64,000 nucleotides of DNA from Ridgeia piscesae (Eukaryota; Annelida; Polychaeta; Sabellida; Siboglinidae). Position 1 is the first letter of the stretch. Every line of letters begins with the position of its first letter. The notes beneath the pieces are model-generated. The model did no database searches. It worked only from the letters and a program-made list of their open reading frames with translations, and had not been told where the DNA came from. Below, piece after piece: positions 51,501-60,182 of this stretch. The position numbers were made by a program, and so were the translations under genes. The DNA is taken from contig JAODUO010000886.1 of NCBI GenBank assembly GCA_025642075.2, positions 118,501 through 182,500 on the forward strand, given 5' to 3'.

Positions 51501-54500
51501 GTTACACGACCTAGCAACATACACAGACACAGTGTAGTTGTAGTAGACAGAGTTACCGCCTAGCAACATACACAGACAAGTGTAGTTGTAGTAGACAGAG
51601 TTACCGACCTAGCAACATACACAGACACAGTGTAGTTGTAGTAGACAGAGTTACGACCAGCAACATACACAGACACAGTGTAGTTGTAGTAGACAGAGTT
51701 ACCGACCTAGCAACATACACAGACAAGTGTAGTTGTAGTAGACAGAGTTACCGACCTAGCAACATACAAGACAAGTGTAGTTGTAGTAACAGAGTTACCG
51801 ACCTAGCAACATACACAGACAGAGTGTAGTTGTAGTAGACAGAGTTACCGACCTAGCAACATACACAGACAGAGTGTAGTTGTAGTAGACAGAGTTACAT
51901 GACCTAGCAACATACACAGACAGAGTGTAGTTGTAGTAGACAGAGTTACCGGCCTAGCAACATACACAGACAGAGTGTAGTTGTAGTAGACAGAGTTACC
52001 GACCTAGCAACATACATAGAGTAGAGGTGTGTTGTGATGCATTGTAACCTGTACAAATTAACTACAGGTGTGTTGTACAATGAAGTGTTGGGTGTGTGTT
52101 GACAAGAAGGACCAACAGAGTGAAGTTCACCCACCAGTCCCATCCAAGTGTTCCACCCAGGGGGTACATGTCCCACTCCACCAGCCTCCTTCTTACCATA
52201 CTGAAATAAGTATTGCAAATAAATCACAAATGTGGTAGTGCTGTCAATTACAACTGAGATAAGTATTGCGGCTATTGCCTAACATAACTAAAATCAATTA
52301 TGTCAATCACAACGGAGACCAGTGCTGGCAATCACAACCGAGACCAGTGCTGTCAATCACAACTGAGACCAGTGCTGTCAATCACAACCGAGACCAGTGC
52401 TGTCAATCACAACCGAGACCAGTGCTGTCAATCACAACCGAGACCAGTGCTGTCAATCACAACTAAGACCAGTGCTGTCAATCACAACCGAGACCAGTGC
52501 TGTCAATCACAACCGAGAGCAGTTCTGTCAATCACAACCAACACCAGTGCTGTCAATCATAACCGAGACCAGTGCTGTCAATCACAACCAACACCAGTGC
52601 TGTCAATCATAACCGAGACCAGTGCTGTCAATCACAACCGAGACCAGTGCTGTCAATCACAACCGAGACCAATGCTGTCTATCACAACCGAGACCAGTGC
52701 TGTATATCACAACTAAGACCACTGCAGTCAATCACAACTGAGACCAGTGCTGTAATATCACAACTGAGACCAATGCTGTCAATCACAACTAAGACCAATG
52801 TTGTCAATCACAACTGAGCTACCATTCACTGTCTTATTTAGTTACAGAGCCTTTAATGTTTCCTTGGTTTGTTTCATATAGTTAATTAAGATTTTCAGCA
52901 TATGAAATATTTAGTAGTATTGTTATGGAATACATTGTGTATATAATTGGGAGTTGGGAGGTAGGTGACAGCCAGGAACAGGACAGTGTGTGACAGACAG
53001 ACGGAGGTGGTGAAAGGGTAAGAGGAAACTGATACAAAGTGGGAAAGGTAATGTTTATAGGGATCTAACAAGTAACAATGGGCCAAGAGACCTTGGAGTG
53101 GTGAATCACAGTCTTTTGGTGTCAAGTCTTTTTACCATAATTACATTAGGCATTTTCTCTTGTTATCAAAAAGAAACACAGCTAAATTGTATGAAAGCAA
53201 TGTCAGGACTGGTCATTAGTGGTTTTTAGTCAAGATGGAGGGAGTTGTCTATTTCTATTCCACTCATTCAGTCACGTGATCATAATGTGGTTGATATCAA
53301 TAAAGTGTAGGACATTGCAATTTATAGTTGTCCAGAATAATATGTTTGTCACCTAAAAATTAAATAAGCATCAAAATAAACTCAACTTGCATTTATAGAA
53401 AATCAATAGTGTAGAATAGATAGCTTAATTGAAACCTATACAAGCGGCCTGACACACATGGAATACCAATTAGTTATGCTTTCCAGTTTCCAGGCAGGCC
53501 ACCTGGCCTCCAGTGCACTGCAGTGGTGGCAGGCCACCTAGCATCCAGTGCACTGCAGTGGTGGCAGGCCACCTAGCATCCAGTGCACTGCAGTGGTGGC
53601 AGGCCACCTAGCATCCAGTGCACTGCAGTGGTGGCAGGCCACCTAGCATCCAGTGCACTGCAGTGGTGGCAGGCCACCTAGCATCCAGTGCACTGCAGTG
53701 GTGGCAGGCCACCTAGCATCCAGTGCACTGCAGTGGTGGCAGGCCACCTAGCATCCAGTGCACTGCAGTGGTGGCAGGCCACCTAGCATCCAGTGCACTG
53801 CAGTGGTGGCAGGCCACCTAGCATCCAGTGCACTGCAGTGGTGGCAGGCCACCTAGCATCCAGTGCACTGCAGTGGTGGCAGGCCACCTAGCATCCAGTG
53901 CACTGCAGTGGTGGCAGGCCACCTAGCATCCAGTGCACTGCAGTGGTGGCAGGCCACCTAGCATCCAGTGCACTGCAGTGGTGGCAGGCCACCTAGCATC
54001 CAGTGCACTGCAGTGGTGGCAGGCCACCTAGCATCCAGTGCACTGCAGTGGTGGCAGGCCACCTGGCATCCAGTGCACTGCAGTGGTGGCAGGCCACCTA
54101 GCATCCAGTGCACTGCAGTGGTGGCAGGCCACCTAGCATCCAGTGCACTGCAGTGGTGGCAGGCCACCTAGCATCCAGTGCACTGCAGTGGTGGCAGGCC
54201 ACCTGGCCTCCAGTGCACTGCAGTGGTGGCAGGCCACCTGGCCTCCAGTGCACTGCAGTGGTGGCAGGCCACCTGGCCTCCAGTGCACTGCAGTGGTGGC
54301 AGGCCACCTGGCATCCAGTGCACTGCAGTGGTGGCAGGCCACCTGGCATCCAGTGCACTGCAGTGGTGGCAGGCCACCTGGCCTCCAGTGCACTGCAGTG
54401 GTGGCAGGCCACCTGGCCTCCAGTGCACTGCAGTGGTGGCAGGCCACCTGGCCTCCAGTGCACTGCAGTGGTGGCAGGCCACCTGGCCTCCAGTGCACTG

Positions 54501-57500
54501 CAGTGGTGGCAGGCCACCTAGCATCCAGTGCACTGCAGTGGTGGCAGGCCACCTGCTCCAGTGCACTGCAGTGGTGACAGGCCACCTAGCTCCAGTGCAC
54601 TGCAGTGGTGGCAGGCCACCTGGGCATCCAGTGCACTGCAGTGGTGGCAGGCCACCTAGCATCCAGTGCACTGGTGGTGGCAGGCCACCTGCATCCAGTG
54701 CACTGCAGTGGTGCAGGCCACCTAGCATCCAAAAGTGACTGCAGTGGGGCAGGCCACCTAGCACAGTGCACTGCAGTGATGAAAGGGCCAGGACATGATG
54801 TAGTGTGGCAAAGCCACCTGCTAGTGCACTGCAGTGGTGGCAGGCCACCTAGCATCCAGTGCACTGCAGTGGTGGCAGGCCACCTAGCATCCAGTGCACT
54901 GCAGTGGTGGCAGGCCACCTGGCCTCCAGTGCACTGCAGTGGTGGCAGGCCACCTGGCCTCCAGTGCACTGCAGTGGTGGCAGGCCACCTGGCCTCCAGT
55001 GCACTGCAGTGGTGGCAGGCCACCTAGCATCCAGTGCACTGCAGTGGTGGCAGGCCACCTGGCCTCCAGTGCACTGCAGTGGTGGCAGGCCACCTGGCCT
55101 CCAGTGCACTGCAGTGGTGGCAGGCCACCTGGCCTCCAGTGCACTGCAGTGGTGGCAGGCCACCTGGCCTCCAGTGCACTGCAGTGGTGGCAGGCCACCT
55201 GGCCTCCAGTGCACTGCAGTGGTGACAGGCCACCTGGCCTCCAGTGCACTGCAGTGGTGGCAGGCCACCTAGCATCCAGTGCACTGCAGTGGTGACAGGC
55301 CACCTAGCATCCAGTGCACTGCAGTGGTGGCAGGCCACCTAGCATCCAGTGCACTGCAGTGGTGGCAGGCCACCTAGCATCCAGTGCACTGCAGTGGTGA
55401 CAGGCCACCTAGCATCCAGTGCACTGCAGTGGTGGCAGGCCACCTAGCATCCAGTGCACTGCAGTGGTGGCAGGCCACCTAGCATCCACAGTTTAGGGTC
55501 AACTGAGGCAGTCGTGAATACACACAAATATTGCTTCCCAGCCTGTCCAGGCAAACACAGGCAAAATGTGGACATGTAGCGTTTTGGGAGGCCCTGAGGT
55601 GCCTTTAGAAACATTCAATCAAAGAAAAAAAGGACCAGAGAGAGTGCAACAAGACAAGTGATGAAAGGGAAGGACATGATGTAGTGTACAAAGCCACCTG
55701 CTAGGATAGATCTAATGCCATCAACATACCTGATTGAGATACTTGCCAGCAAAAAATGTTCTATAATGTTGCTTCTTCAAGTATGTAGCAAAAGTCCTCA
55801 TTTCTGACGAGGCTTGCCAGGCGGCACTGCTGCAGTTTCCTGAGATTGAGTTATTGACTGCCCCGTGGTTGTGGACATAGCTACCTGTGAGGATAGATGA
55901 CCGGCTTGGACAACACAGTGGACTGGTGACAAACTGTAAAGAGACAACAACATTCAACACTGTCAGGTGTCAACATGAGGAATAACAAACAACTTGTCAA
56001 AGAATGCTATGTCCTCAGTTTAATTAATAATGTGTATTTAATATAAGTAAAGTACTTTGAGCAGTGATAAGGACTGGATAACATACAATATAAGAACTTA
56101 TTAATACTTAATCATAGAATATTCATATCAATAGTCTTGTGTATTTTTATTAAGCTTATAAAAATGATTATGATTACATTATTTAAATTTTGCTCCTGAT
56201 AAACATTATGTACTTCTTCCTTTGAAAATGGCCCAATGATGATATATAACTTCAGCAATCTAAGACATATCAATCATAGGTAAAACACTCACCATGTTCT
56301 TGAAGATAACACCAGCATCACCAATCAACTTTTTGGCCTTTACCATTGGTTTCTAAAATGAATAAAGGACTCAACAATATAGAATACATAAATCATTAGC
56401 ATTTTGATACAAAAGCTACCAGAGCAGAGCCAGAGCGCTCAGGGACTTAACATGGAGGAGTCGTACTGTAATATACTGATGATCAATGACCTCACACAGA
56501 TGTAACCTACAACTTCCTCTTGGTCAACTGAAGCACCATTTATCTAAAGAAAACCATACTTACATAATAATTATAATTGTAATAATAATTTCATAGTCTT
56601 TTGATTTTCCCCAAACTATACTCTGTTTATGAAGTTCTGCCATGGACAAGCTGTATTGTTAGCTGCTAGTAATTAAATTAATTATGCATCCATGGGTCAG
56701 TGATGGAAGGATCCCTGCCTTCCCCATTTTGTTGTTCTTTTTTCAAAGTATTTGTATTTGACCTTTAGGAATTAAAAGTATTTGTATTTAAATACTTTCC
56801 TAAAGTAGTTGACTTTTTCAAATACTTTCAAATACCTTTTCAAATACATTGTCAGTATCAACATTTCCATTTCAACATCACATGCAATGTCTGCCAAACT
56901 GATTACCTTCACTGCAACTTCATCCAACAGTGCTAATTACTGATGAAGACACTTAACAGCAGGTATTCCCATGGCCCTGGCAGTGACCACAACTTTTGTT
57001 TGCTCAGAGCCAGAGGATGGATTAGCACCTGACAGTGACCACAGGTCAATATCCCCTTTGTTCTTTAGTCAGGCTCCAAGCTGGCACCAGGCTATTCTGG
57101 TTTCCTGGCTGACTTTGAAGTTGAGCTGTCAAACTTCGTCACAAGATCCTAGCAGTCATTAGCAGTGTCTCTACTGAGGACAACATAAGCATTTTATTAT
57201 GGACCTACTGGCTTAACATAACAAACAATATATCTTGGCCTTTACCTCTGTGGATATAGATTTTTGAGTCTGTTATCACTGTGGTGTAGTTAGCAATAAC
57301 AATACTCCCTAGCACTGGTCTGCCTGTCATCATATGAGCAAAACACTGATTATGCCTATAAACTAGCTGTCTCAATATATGAGTTGCTTCTATTTGGAGC
57401 ACGGACAAAACCCCCTCTGGACAAAACCCCCTCAAACAAACACCCCTCAGACAAAACCCCCTCCATACATAACTCCCTCTAGACATAAATCCTTTCCGGA

Positions 57501-59962
57501 CATAAACCCCTCAGACAAACCCCCTTCATCAGTGATACTAAATTCAAGAATGATTAAATGAATAAGTATTTTTATTTCAAACATCACCCTTCTAGTTCCA
57601 TTCATCAGACCGCCATGGCACAATCTTTTTGCAGACTGTCAATGGCTCTCCATATAGTGAGTCGGATGCGCATGACCAACCAGCTGGCTGAATGCATTGT
57701 TCCAACCCTCACGAGTTGTTGGTTCGTGACTCTCCTCATATTGTTGCATCATGCACGTTCCACAGAGGTGGAGGAAACATTGCTGGAGTCCTGCGCACCA
57801 GCTCAGGGTTAACTTCAGCACCTTGTTGAAGTGGAATCTGGACACGTACGTAGATTCTAAGTAGTTGACAAGTGATTCTAACCCGTCTGGCGTGACCATT
57901 ATGAGGTATGCCATGCCAGTAGAGAAATCATCTACAGGCAGGAAAGCCAATCCATCTAACATACCACAGAACAGCTTGACTTCCTCATCATCACGGTACT
58001 TGTTAACCAGTCCCAAATGTTGGATCTTTCTCCATGTACTTTGTGAGGTGGTAGAAACACCCACGAGTTGTCACTTGAGGACCGAGACTGGCATGTACTG
58101 CATTGATCCTGGCAAGCTCGAAGTCAGTTATATATATAGTATGCACATACATACAAGCCAAGTTAATCCCGCCGAAATCTGAGGCAACACACGTGACACC
58201 AGTACGTGAACAAGGCCCGTAGCTGACGGGTCGAAACGTCGTACCCATGTTCGATTATAAAGCTCCAAAGTAAGTTAAATTATACTACAACAAAGTTAAT
58301 TTTAATTATTTTGATAATTATTGAGGCTAGTATCTATGGTGAGGGGGTTTTGTCCGAGGGGTTTATGTCCTGATGGAGTGATGTATGAAGGGGGTTTTAT
58401 GTTCAGCACAGTGTCATCTCTTCAATTTTTGAATGCATCTTTTTTATCTTTGGAACAAGAAGTATAAATCGGATATTTGAACGTGGCACATAAATAGTTT
58501 TTTGAGTTAAGACAATTTAAAATATGGGATTTAGATATTCTGTGTAGTTAATAGGTGTATATTTTGGATATCTATGCAGTGGGTGGAAATAAAGCCAGGA
58601 AAGGAGCAAGAACAGAAAATCACAGGTTCTTGATTGATTCTGGAAAACAGAAAGCAGTTTGTGTCTTTTGACAAATGTAAAGTTATCTGATATGCGAAAT
58701 ATTTCATGTGGCATCCCACAGGGCTCAATATTGGGCCCCAAACTATGTATTCTATATATTAATGTTATGTGTAACATAAAGTAAAATTCATCCTCTGCAA
58801 ATGATACTAACATGCAAATTAGTAATATCAATAATCTAAATGAAACAATATATTGTGTATTGGAAAAATTATGCATCTGGTTTGCAGTAAATAAATTAAC
58901 TGTGATTGAACATACCTAAAACCAAGTATGTGCTATTTGGAAGTCAACAAAGAAATCAATATAAAAATCAAAAATGTTAACACCGAAAGAGTAAGGGTCA
59001 CAAAGTTTTTTGGTGTGTTTATTGATAAACTTCTAAATTGGAAAGCTCGTATAAAATATGTATAATATAGTTAAACAATTCTTTTATGTTTGCAACAGAA
59101 ATAAAAAATAAACTACTTATTCGTTTAATCATTCTTGAGACTAGTATCACTGATGAGGGGGTTTTGTCTGAGGAGTTTATGTCTGGAAAGGGCTTATGTC
59201 TAGAAGGTGTTATGTATGTAGGAGTTTTGTCTGAGGGGGTTTTGTCCACGCACCATCTGGTGCTTAATCATTACAGGCCAACACAACTGTCTGTGTGAGC
59301 CGAACATTTCACTTTCATCTTCATGCACCTTTAGCATTGTGCACCGCAGAAACTCCTATGTTAGCCCCACAAGGGGCTGTATGGAGTACAAAAGAAGAAC
59401 GAAGAACATGACATATAGGCTGAAACATCCACGACCCCTCTCACCTTCCGACTCTGTGATCATGCAAAGACAGCTAATATAATATTCTTTCATGACGTAT
59501 CCTTGTATCTATATCATATTTAATTAGTTATCCCTGATTTCAATGGAGTGGTCACCATCCAATCAAGAGCCAAAACAAGAGGGGTGAAGCAAATTTGCAC
59601 ACAAAAAAGATTTTTTTAAATAATAATAAGTAACACAATACATAGTTGAATGAATGCACATATTATCTGTATGTCCTGCTGAGGCTGTCAGATTATCTAG
59701 ATTGATAAGAAAGACCGATCTACTTAAAATATTTCGACAGACTTCGTCTAATAAATAAATGAATCTTCGTCATAGACGTCATAGTGTCATAGACATCCAT
59801 CGTTCAACAATCTTCGTTCACACGCACCATGCTGCCTAGCTCTACATCTTGGTCGTCCGTCAATATGAATACGATATTTGGTCGCTGATTTAATTGTTTA
59901 GCAGCTGTATATATAACTAAACAAAATATAAGAAAAGTTATCGGTGACAACAACACAGCCAT
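39567..59962 (-). CDS. GNS: GNS, N-acetylglucosamine-6-sulfatase, complete, 12 exons
   Basis: This lysosomal sulfatase hydrolyses the 6-sulfate of N-acetylglucosamine in heparan and keratan sulfate. Twelve exons join in frame to 529 codons plus stop (human enzyme 552). Seen: an N-terminal hydrophobic signal peptide (residues 1-21), the metal-binding [13 protein letters not shown] (27-39), and the formylglycine motif [11 protein letters not shown] with the modified cysteine at residue 72. Further conserved active-site segments are PACHAPF (His 215), TSDNGFHLG (304-312) and NDKRQLYEF (Lys 320). The cysteine-rich FPDCVCED and CSGDTC segments near the end are typical of GNS rather than of other sulfatases. 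Exons from 5' to 3' are 59828-59962, 56293-56352, 55730-55933, 52135-52200, 48369-48467, 47828-47995, 46972-47054, 44554-44672, 42743-42846, 42240-42461, 39994-40104 and 39567-39785. All key residues are present, so it is probably functional. Confidence 0.95.
39994..40104 (-). CDS. GNS: GNS exon 11
   Basis: Acceptor ATTCTTTCAG, donor GTAAGT, 37 codons. Codes [20 protein letters not shown] and [12 protein letters not shown]. The cysteine-rich FPDCVCED is specific to GNS-type sulfatases. Confidence 0.95.
40120..41562. repeat. Minisatellite, 36 bp unit, ~40 copies, with 288 bp higher-order repeat
   Basis: Signature CACATTATCAACCACATCAA. The variant TACATC recurs at 40725, 41013 and 41301, exactly 288 (8 x 36) apart. 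In GNS intron 10, starting ~20 bases from exon 11. Confidence 0.95.
41998..42056. repeat. (GCAT)n(ACGT)n compound microsatellite
   Basis: About eight GCAT units followed by seven ACGT units, both self-complementary tetramers. In GNS intron 10, ~180 bases from exon 10. Confidence 0.95.
42240..42461 (-). CDS. GNS: GNS exon 10
   Basis: Acceptor GATTCCAG, donor GTAGGT, 74 codons. Codes [28 protein letters not shown], then [17 protein letters not shown] six bases earlier could also serve as donor and keeps frame, so the last two residues (VA) are uncertain. Confidence 0.93.
42743..42846 (-). CDS. GNS: GNS exon 9
   Basis: Acceptor GGCCCCAG, donor GTCAGT, 104 nt. Codes [20 protein letters not shown] and [14 protein letters not shown]. 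The lysine of DKRQ is the active-site lysine of the family. Confidence 0.95.
42895..44512. repeat. Minisatellite, 22-24 bp units, ~70 copies
   Basis: Left part CCAGGGCCCAACAACACAGT, right part ACATGGCCCTACAACACACA. A block of ~158 bp is duplicated (near 43331 and 43489). In GNS intron 8. Confidence 0.94.
44554..44672 (-). CDS. GNS: GNS exon 8
   Basis: Acceptor AAATGCAG, donor GTAACA, 119 nt. Codes [20 protein letters not shown] and [16 protein letters not shown]; Asp and Asn of SDNG are metal ligands in sulfatases. Confidence 0.95.
44723..44773. repeat. (AT)n microsatellite
   Basis: About 50 bases of alternating AT in GNS intron 7, 50 bases from exon 8. Confidence 0.97.
44865..45325 (+). 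repeat. 73 bp minisatellite, left inverted arm, ~6 copies
   Basis: Signature CTAGATTGTTAACTCGAACC every 73 bases (44865, 44938, 45011). The same unit recurs in reverse complement at 45655-46670, across an AT-rich centre. In GNS intron 7. Confidence 0.95.
45423..45567. repeat. (TA)n microsatellites at the centre of the inverted arrays
   Basis: Three TA tracts separated by ACTTTC-type spacers (45428, 45470, 45520-45566), between the two 73 bp arms. Confidence 0.95.
45655..46675 (-). repeat. 73 bp minisatellite, right inverted arm, ~14 copies
   Basis: Reverse complement of the left arm: signature GGTTCGAGTTAACAATCTAG, read on the + strand. Together the arms could fold into a very long imperfect hairpin. 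Confidence 0.95.
46676..47827 (-). other. GNS introns 6 and 7 around exon 7, otherwise unique
   Basis: Only exon 7 (46972-47054) is coding. The rest is unique intron sequence. The + strand frame at 46956-47222 overlaps the exon on the wrong strand and is a shadow. Confidence 0.7.
46972..47054 (-). CDS. GNS: GNS exon 7
   Basis: Acceptor CCGTGCTGTAG, donor GTGCAC, 83 nt leaving in phase 2. Codes [20 protein letters not shown] and IDSTHRN, aligned with KHWLIRQAKTPM of the family. Confidence 0.93.
47828..47995 (-). CDS. GNS: GNS exon 6
   Basis: Acceptor CTCAATAG, donor GTACGT, 56 codons. Codes [20 protein letters not shown], then [20 protein letters not shown], matching the PFFMM..TPAPHSPW region of the family; the active-site histidine is kept. 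Confidence 0.94.
48369..48467 (-). CDS. GNS: GNS exon 5, founder of the adjacent 50 bp minisatellite
   Basis: Acceptor TGTTGCTAG, donor GTGAGT, 33 codons coding [20 protein letters not shown] and then [12 protein letters not shown]. The first 43 coding bases plus the last 7 intron bases are the unit of the array at 48425-52017. I chose this acceptor because it is the only copy continuous with the rest of the exon and in frame; any upstream copy would shift frame (period 50). Confidence 0.92.
48425..52017 (-). repeat. Minisatellite, 50 bp unit, ~72 copies, derived from GNS exon 5 and its 3' splice site
   Basis: On the - strand each unit is TTGCTAG (the last seven intron bases) followed by the first 43 bases of GNS exon 5, up to GTGGATG. 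The join falls on an ATG shared by the intron end and the exon. The six copies next to the exon (48511-48770) read GCTGG instead of GCTAG. Copies between ~49500 and 51800 have many single-base dropouts. Confidence 0.97.
52135..52200 (-). CDS. GNS: GNS exon 4
   Basis: Acceptor TTATTTCAG, donor GTGGGT, 22 codons: [20 protein letters not shown] then GL. Aligns with the GNS segment around HVPLGW. A second possible donor lies 4 bases downstream (GTGAAC), but only the first keeps frame with exon 5. Confidence 0.92.
52305..52818. repeat. Minisatellite, 25 bp unit, ~20 copies
   Basis: Signature ACCAGTGCTGTCAATCACAA in GNS intron 3, 100 bases upstream of exon 4. Between the array and the exon, ATAAGTATTGC and the acceptor-like sequence are duplicated (52205 and ~52260). 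Confidence 0.94.
52819..53489 (-). other. GNS intron 3, unique part
   Basis: No element seen between the 25 bp and 35 bp arrays. Confidence 0.6.
53490..55492. repeat. Minisatellite, 35 bp unit, ~57 copies
   Basis: Signature AGGCCACCTAGCATCCAGTG, with GTGCAC and CTGCAG palindromes in each unit. CTAGCATCC and CTGGCCTCC variants occur in blocks. Copies at 54540-54830 are damaged and include a piece of the right flank. In GNS intron 3. Confidence 0.96.
55730..55933 (-). CDS. GNS: GNS exon 3, formylglycine motif
   Basis: Acceptor TTTACAG, donor GTATGT, 68 codons. Codes [20 protein letters not shown], then [11 protein letters not shown] and the end FFAGKYLNQ. CxPSR is the signal for conversion of the first cysteine to formylglycine; NNS and NCS are possible N-glycosylation sites. 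Confidence 0.96.
56293..56352 (-). CDS. GNS: GNS exon 2
   Basis: Twenty codons ([20 protein letters not shown]) between acceptor ATTTTAG and donor GTGAGT. Aligns with the family segment linking the DDQD site to the formylglycine motif. Confidence 0.88.
56353..57402 (-). other. GNS intron 1, with AAATACTTT-rich segment
   Basis: 56740-56860 repeats AAATACTTT/AAGTATTTG in both orientations, a composition often seen at the ends of non-autonomous hAT elements, but I could not delimit an element. 56860-57400 has no recognisable coding. Confidence 0.4.
57600..58140 (-). pseudogene. MULE-type transposase fragment
   Basis: Reverse-strand pieces in two frames: [32 protein letters not shown], then [27 protein letters not shown], and [18 protein letters not shown]. 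The order CFYHL ... AFLPVDD ... EGWNNAF...G.AHPT follows MULE transposases, in which the EGWHxxF segment closes the catalytic core. Frameshift near 58010-58060. The N-terminal part is absent. Inactive. Confidence 0.65.
58185..58290. mobile_element. Partial copy of the same short element
   Basis: CACCAGTACGTGA, GGGTCGAAACGT and CTCCAAAGTAAGTTAA occur in the same order as in the reverse complement of 11095-11300. Inserted within or next to the MULE transposase remnant. Confidence 0.6.
58555..59060 (+). pseudogene. Decayed LINE reverse-transcriptase remnant
   Basis: The + strand reads [20 protein letters not shown], then [18 protein letters not shown] and [10 protein letters not shown], broken by stops. 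GIPQGSxLGPxLFxLYI and WFxxNKL are reverse-transcriptase segments of jockey/CR1-type LINEs. A different family from copies A and B. It sits within the MULE-like element. Confidence 0.6.
59828..59962 (-). CDS. GNS: GNS exon 1, start codon and signal peptide
   Basis: Too short to stand out as an open frame but clear on the reverse strand. ATG at 59962 opens [20 protein letters not shown], a signal peptide, followed by [19 protein letters not shown]. Donor GTGCGT. 45 codons, phase 0. The DDQD pair is the calcium/metal site of sulfatases. Confidence 0.93.
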
Positions 59963-60150
59963 ACTTGTTCAGGTGCATGTGACCACCATATGACACTGCC
60001 GTCTTCGTTCCCGGTTTTAGTGGTGACACCTAGTGTGCTATAATAGACCGAAGGCAAAGTGTTGTAGCGTTCACGTTTTTTCCGGGCGTTATAAACTATC
60101 CGGGAGACGTTTCTGCGCATGCGCACGCAAGTAAGTTGTTGTCATTAGTT
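59963..60150 (-). promoter_or_regulatory. Likely GNS promoter/5'UTR with NRF1 palindrome
   Basis: A perfect TGCGCATGCGCA palindrome, the NRF1 consensus, lies at 60114-60125, about 150 bases upstream of the GNS start codon. The region is locally CpG-richer than its surroundings and has CCGG-containing elements. This is typical of a housekeeping TATA-less promoter. Upstream ATGs occur (for example at the NRF1 site) in other frames. The transcription start was not located. Confidence 0.5.
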
Positions 60151-60182
60151 ACCCGCTGAATGTAATATTAAATACATCTTTA

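Larger units (their letters stand above)
57403..59247. mobile_element. MULE-like DNA transposon with ~150 bp terminal inverted repeats
   Basis: The left end (57403-57570) and right end (59113-59247) are inverted copies starting GGACAAAACCCCCTC, with internal sub-repeats of GACAAACCCC/GACATAAACCCC type. The interior holds a broken MULE-type transposase (- strand) and an unrelated RT remnant. A third right-end-like copy at 58325-58410 suggests nesting of two elements. No clear target duplication. In GNS intron 1. Confidence 0.7.

Noticed and set aside
48819..52227. Frames reading [10 protein letters not shown] repeatedly, as a possible repeat protein
   Set aside because: The peptide is GNS exon 5 sequence copied into intron 4; each unit shifts frame (50 bp) and carries an acceptor, not a donor, so the copies cannot be chained into a protein.
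53958..55338. Frames such as [21 protein letters not shown] on both strands
   Set aside because: The 35 bp unit is open in all frames on both strands. Intronic in GNS.
58517..58876. 119-codon - strand ORF with hydrophobic start
   Set aside because: Antisense shadow of the decayed reverse-transcriptase remnant read on the + strand.
59938..60126. 62-codon ORF starting upstream of GNS (MRMRRNVSR)
   Set aside because: Different frame from the GNS signal peptide and without domain; at most an upstream ORF in the 5' leader. The ATG at 59962 gives the signal peptide and the DDQD motif in frame with exon 2.
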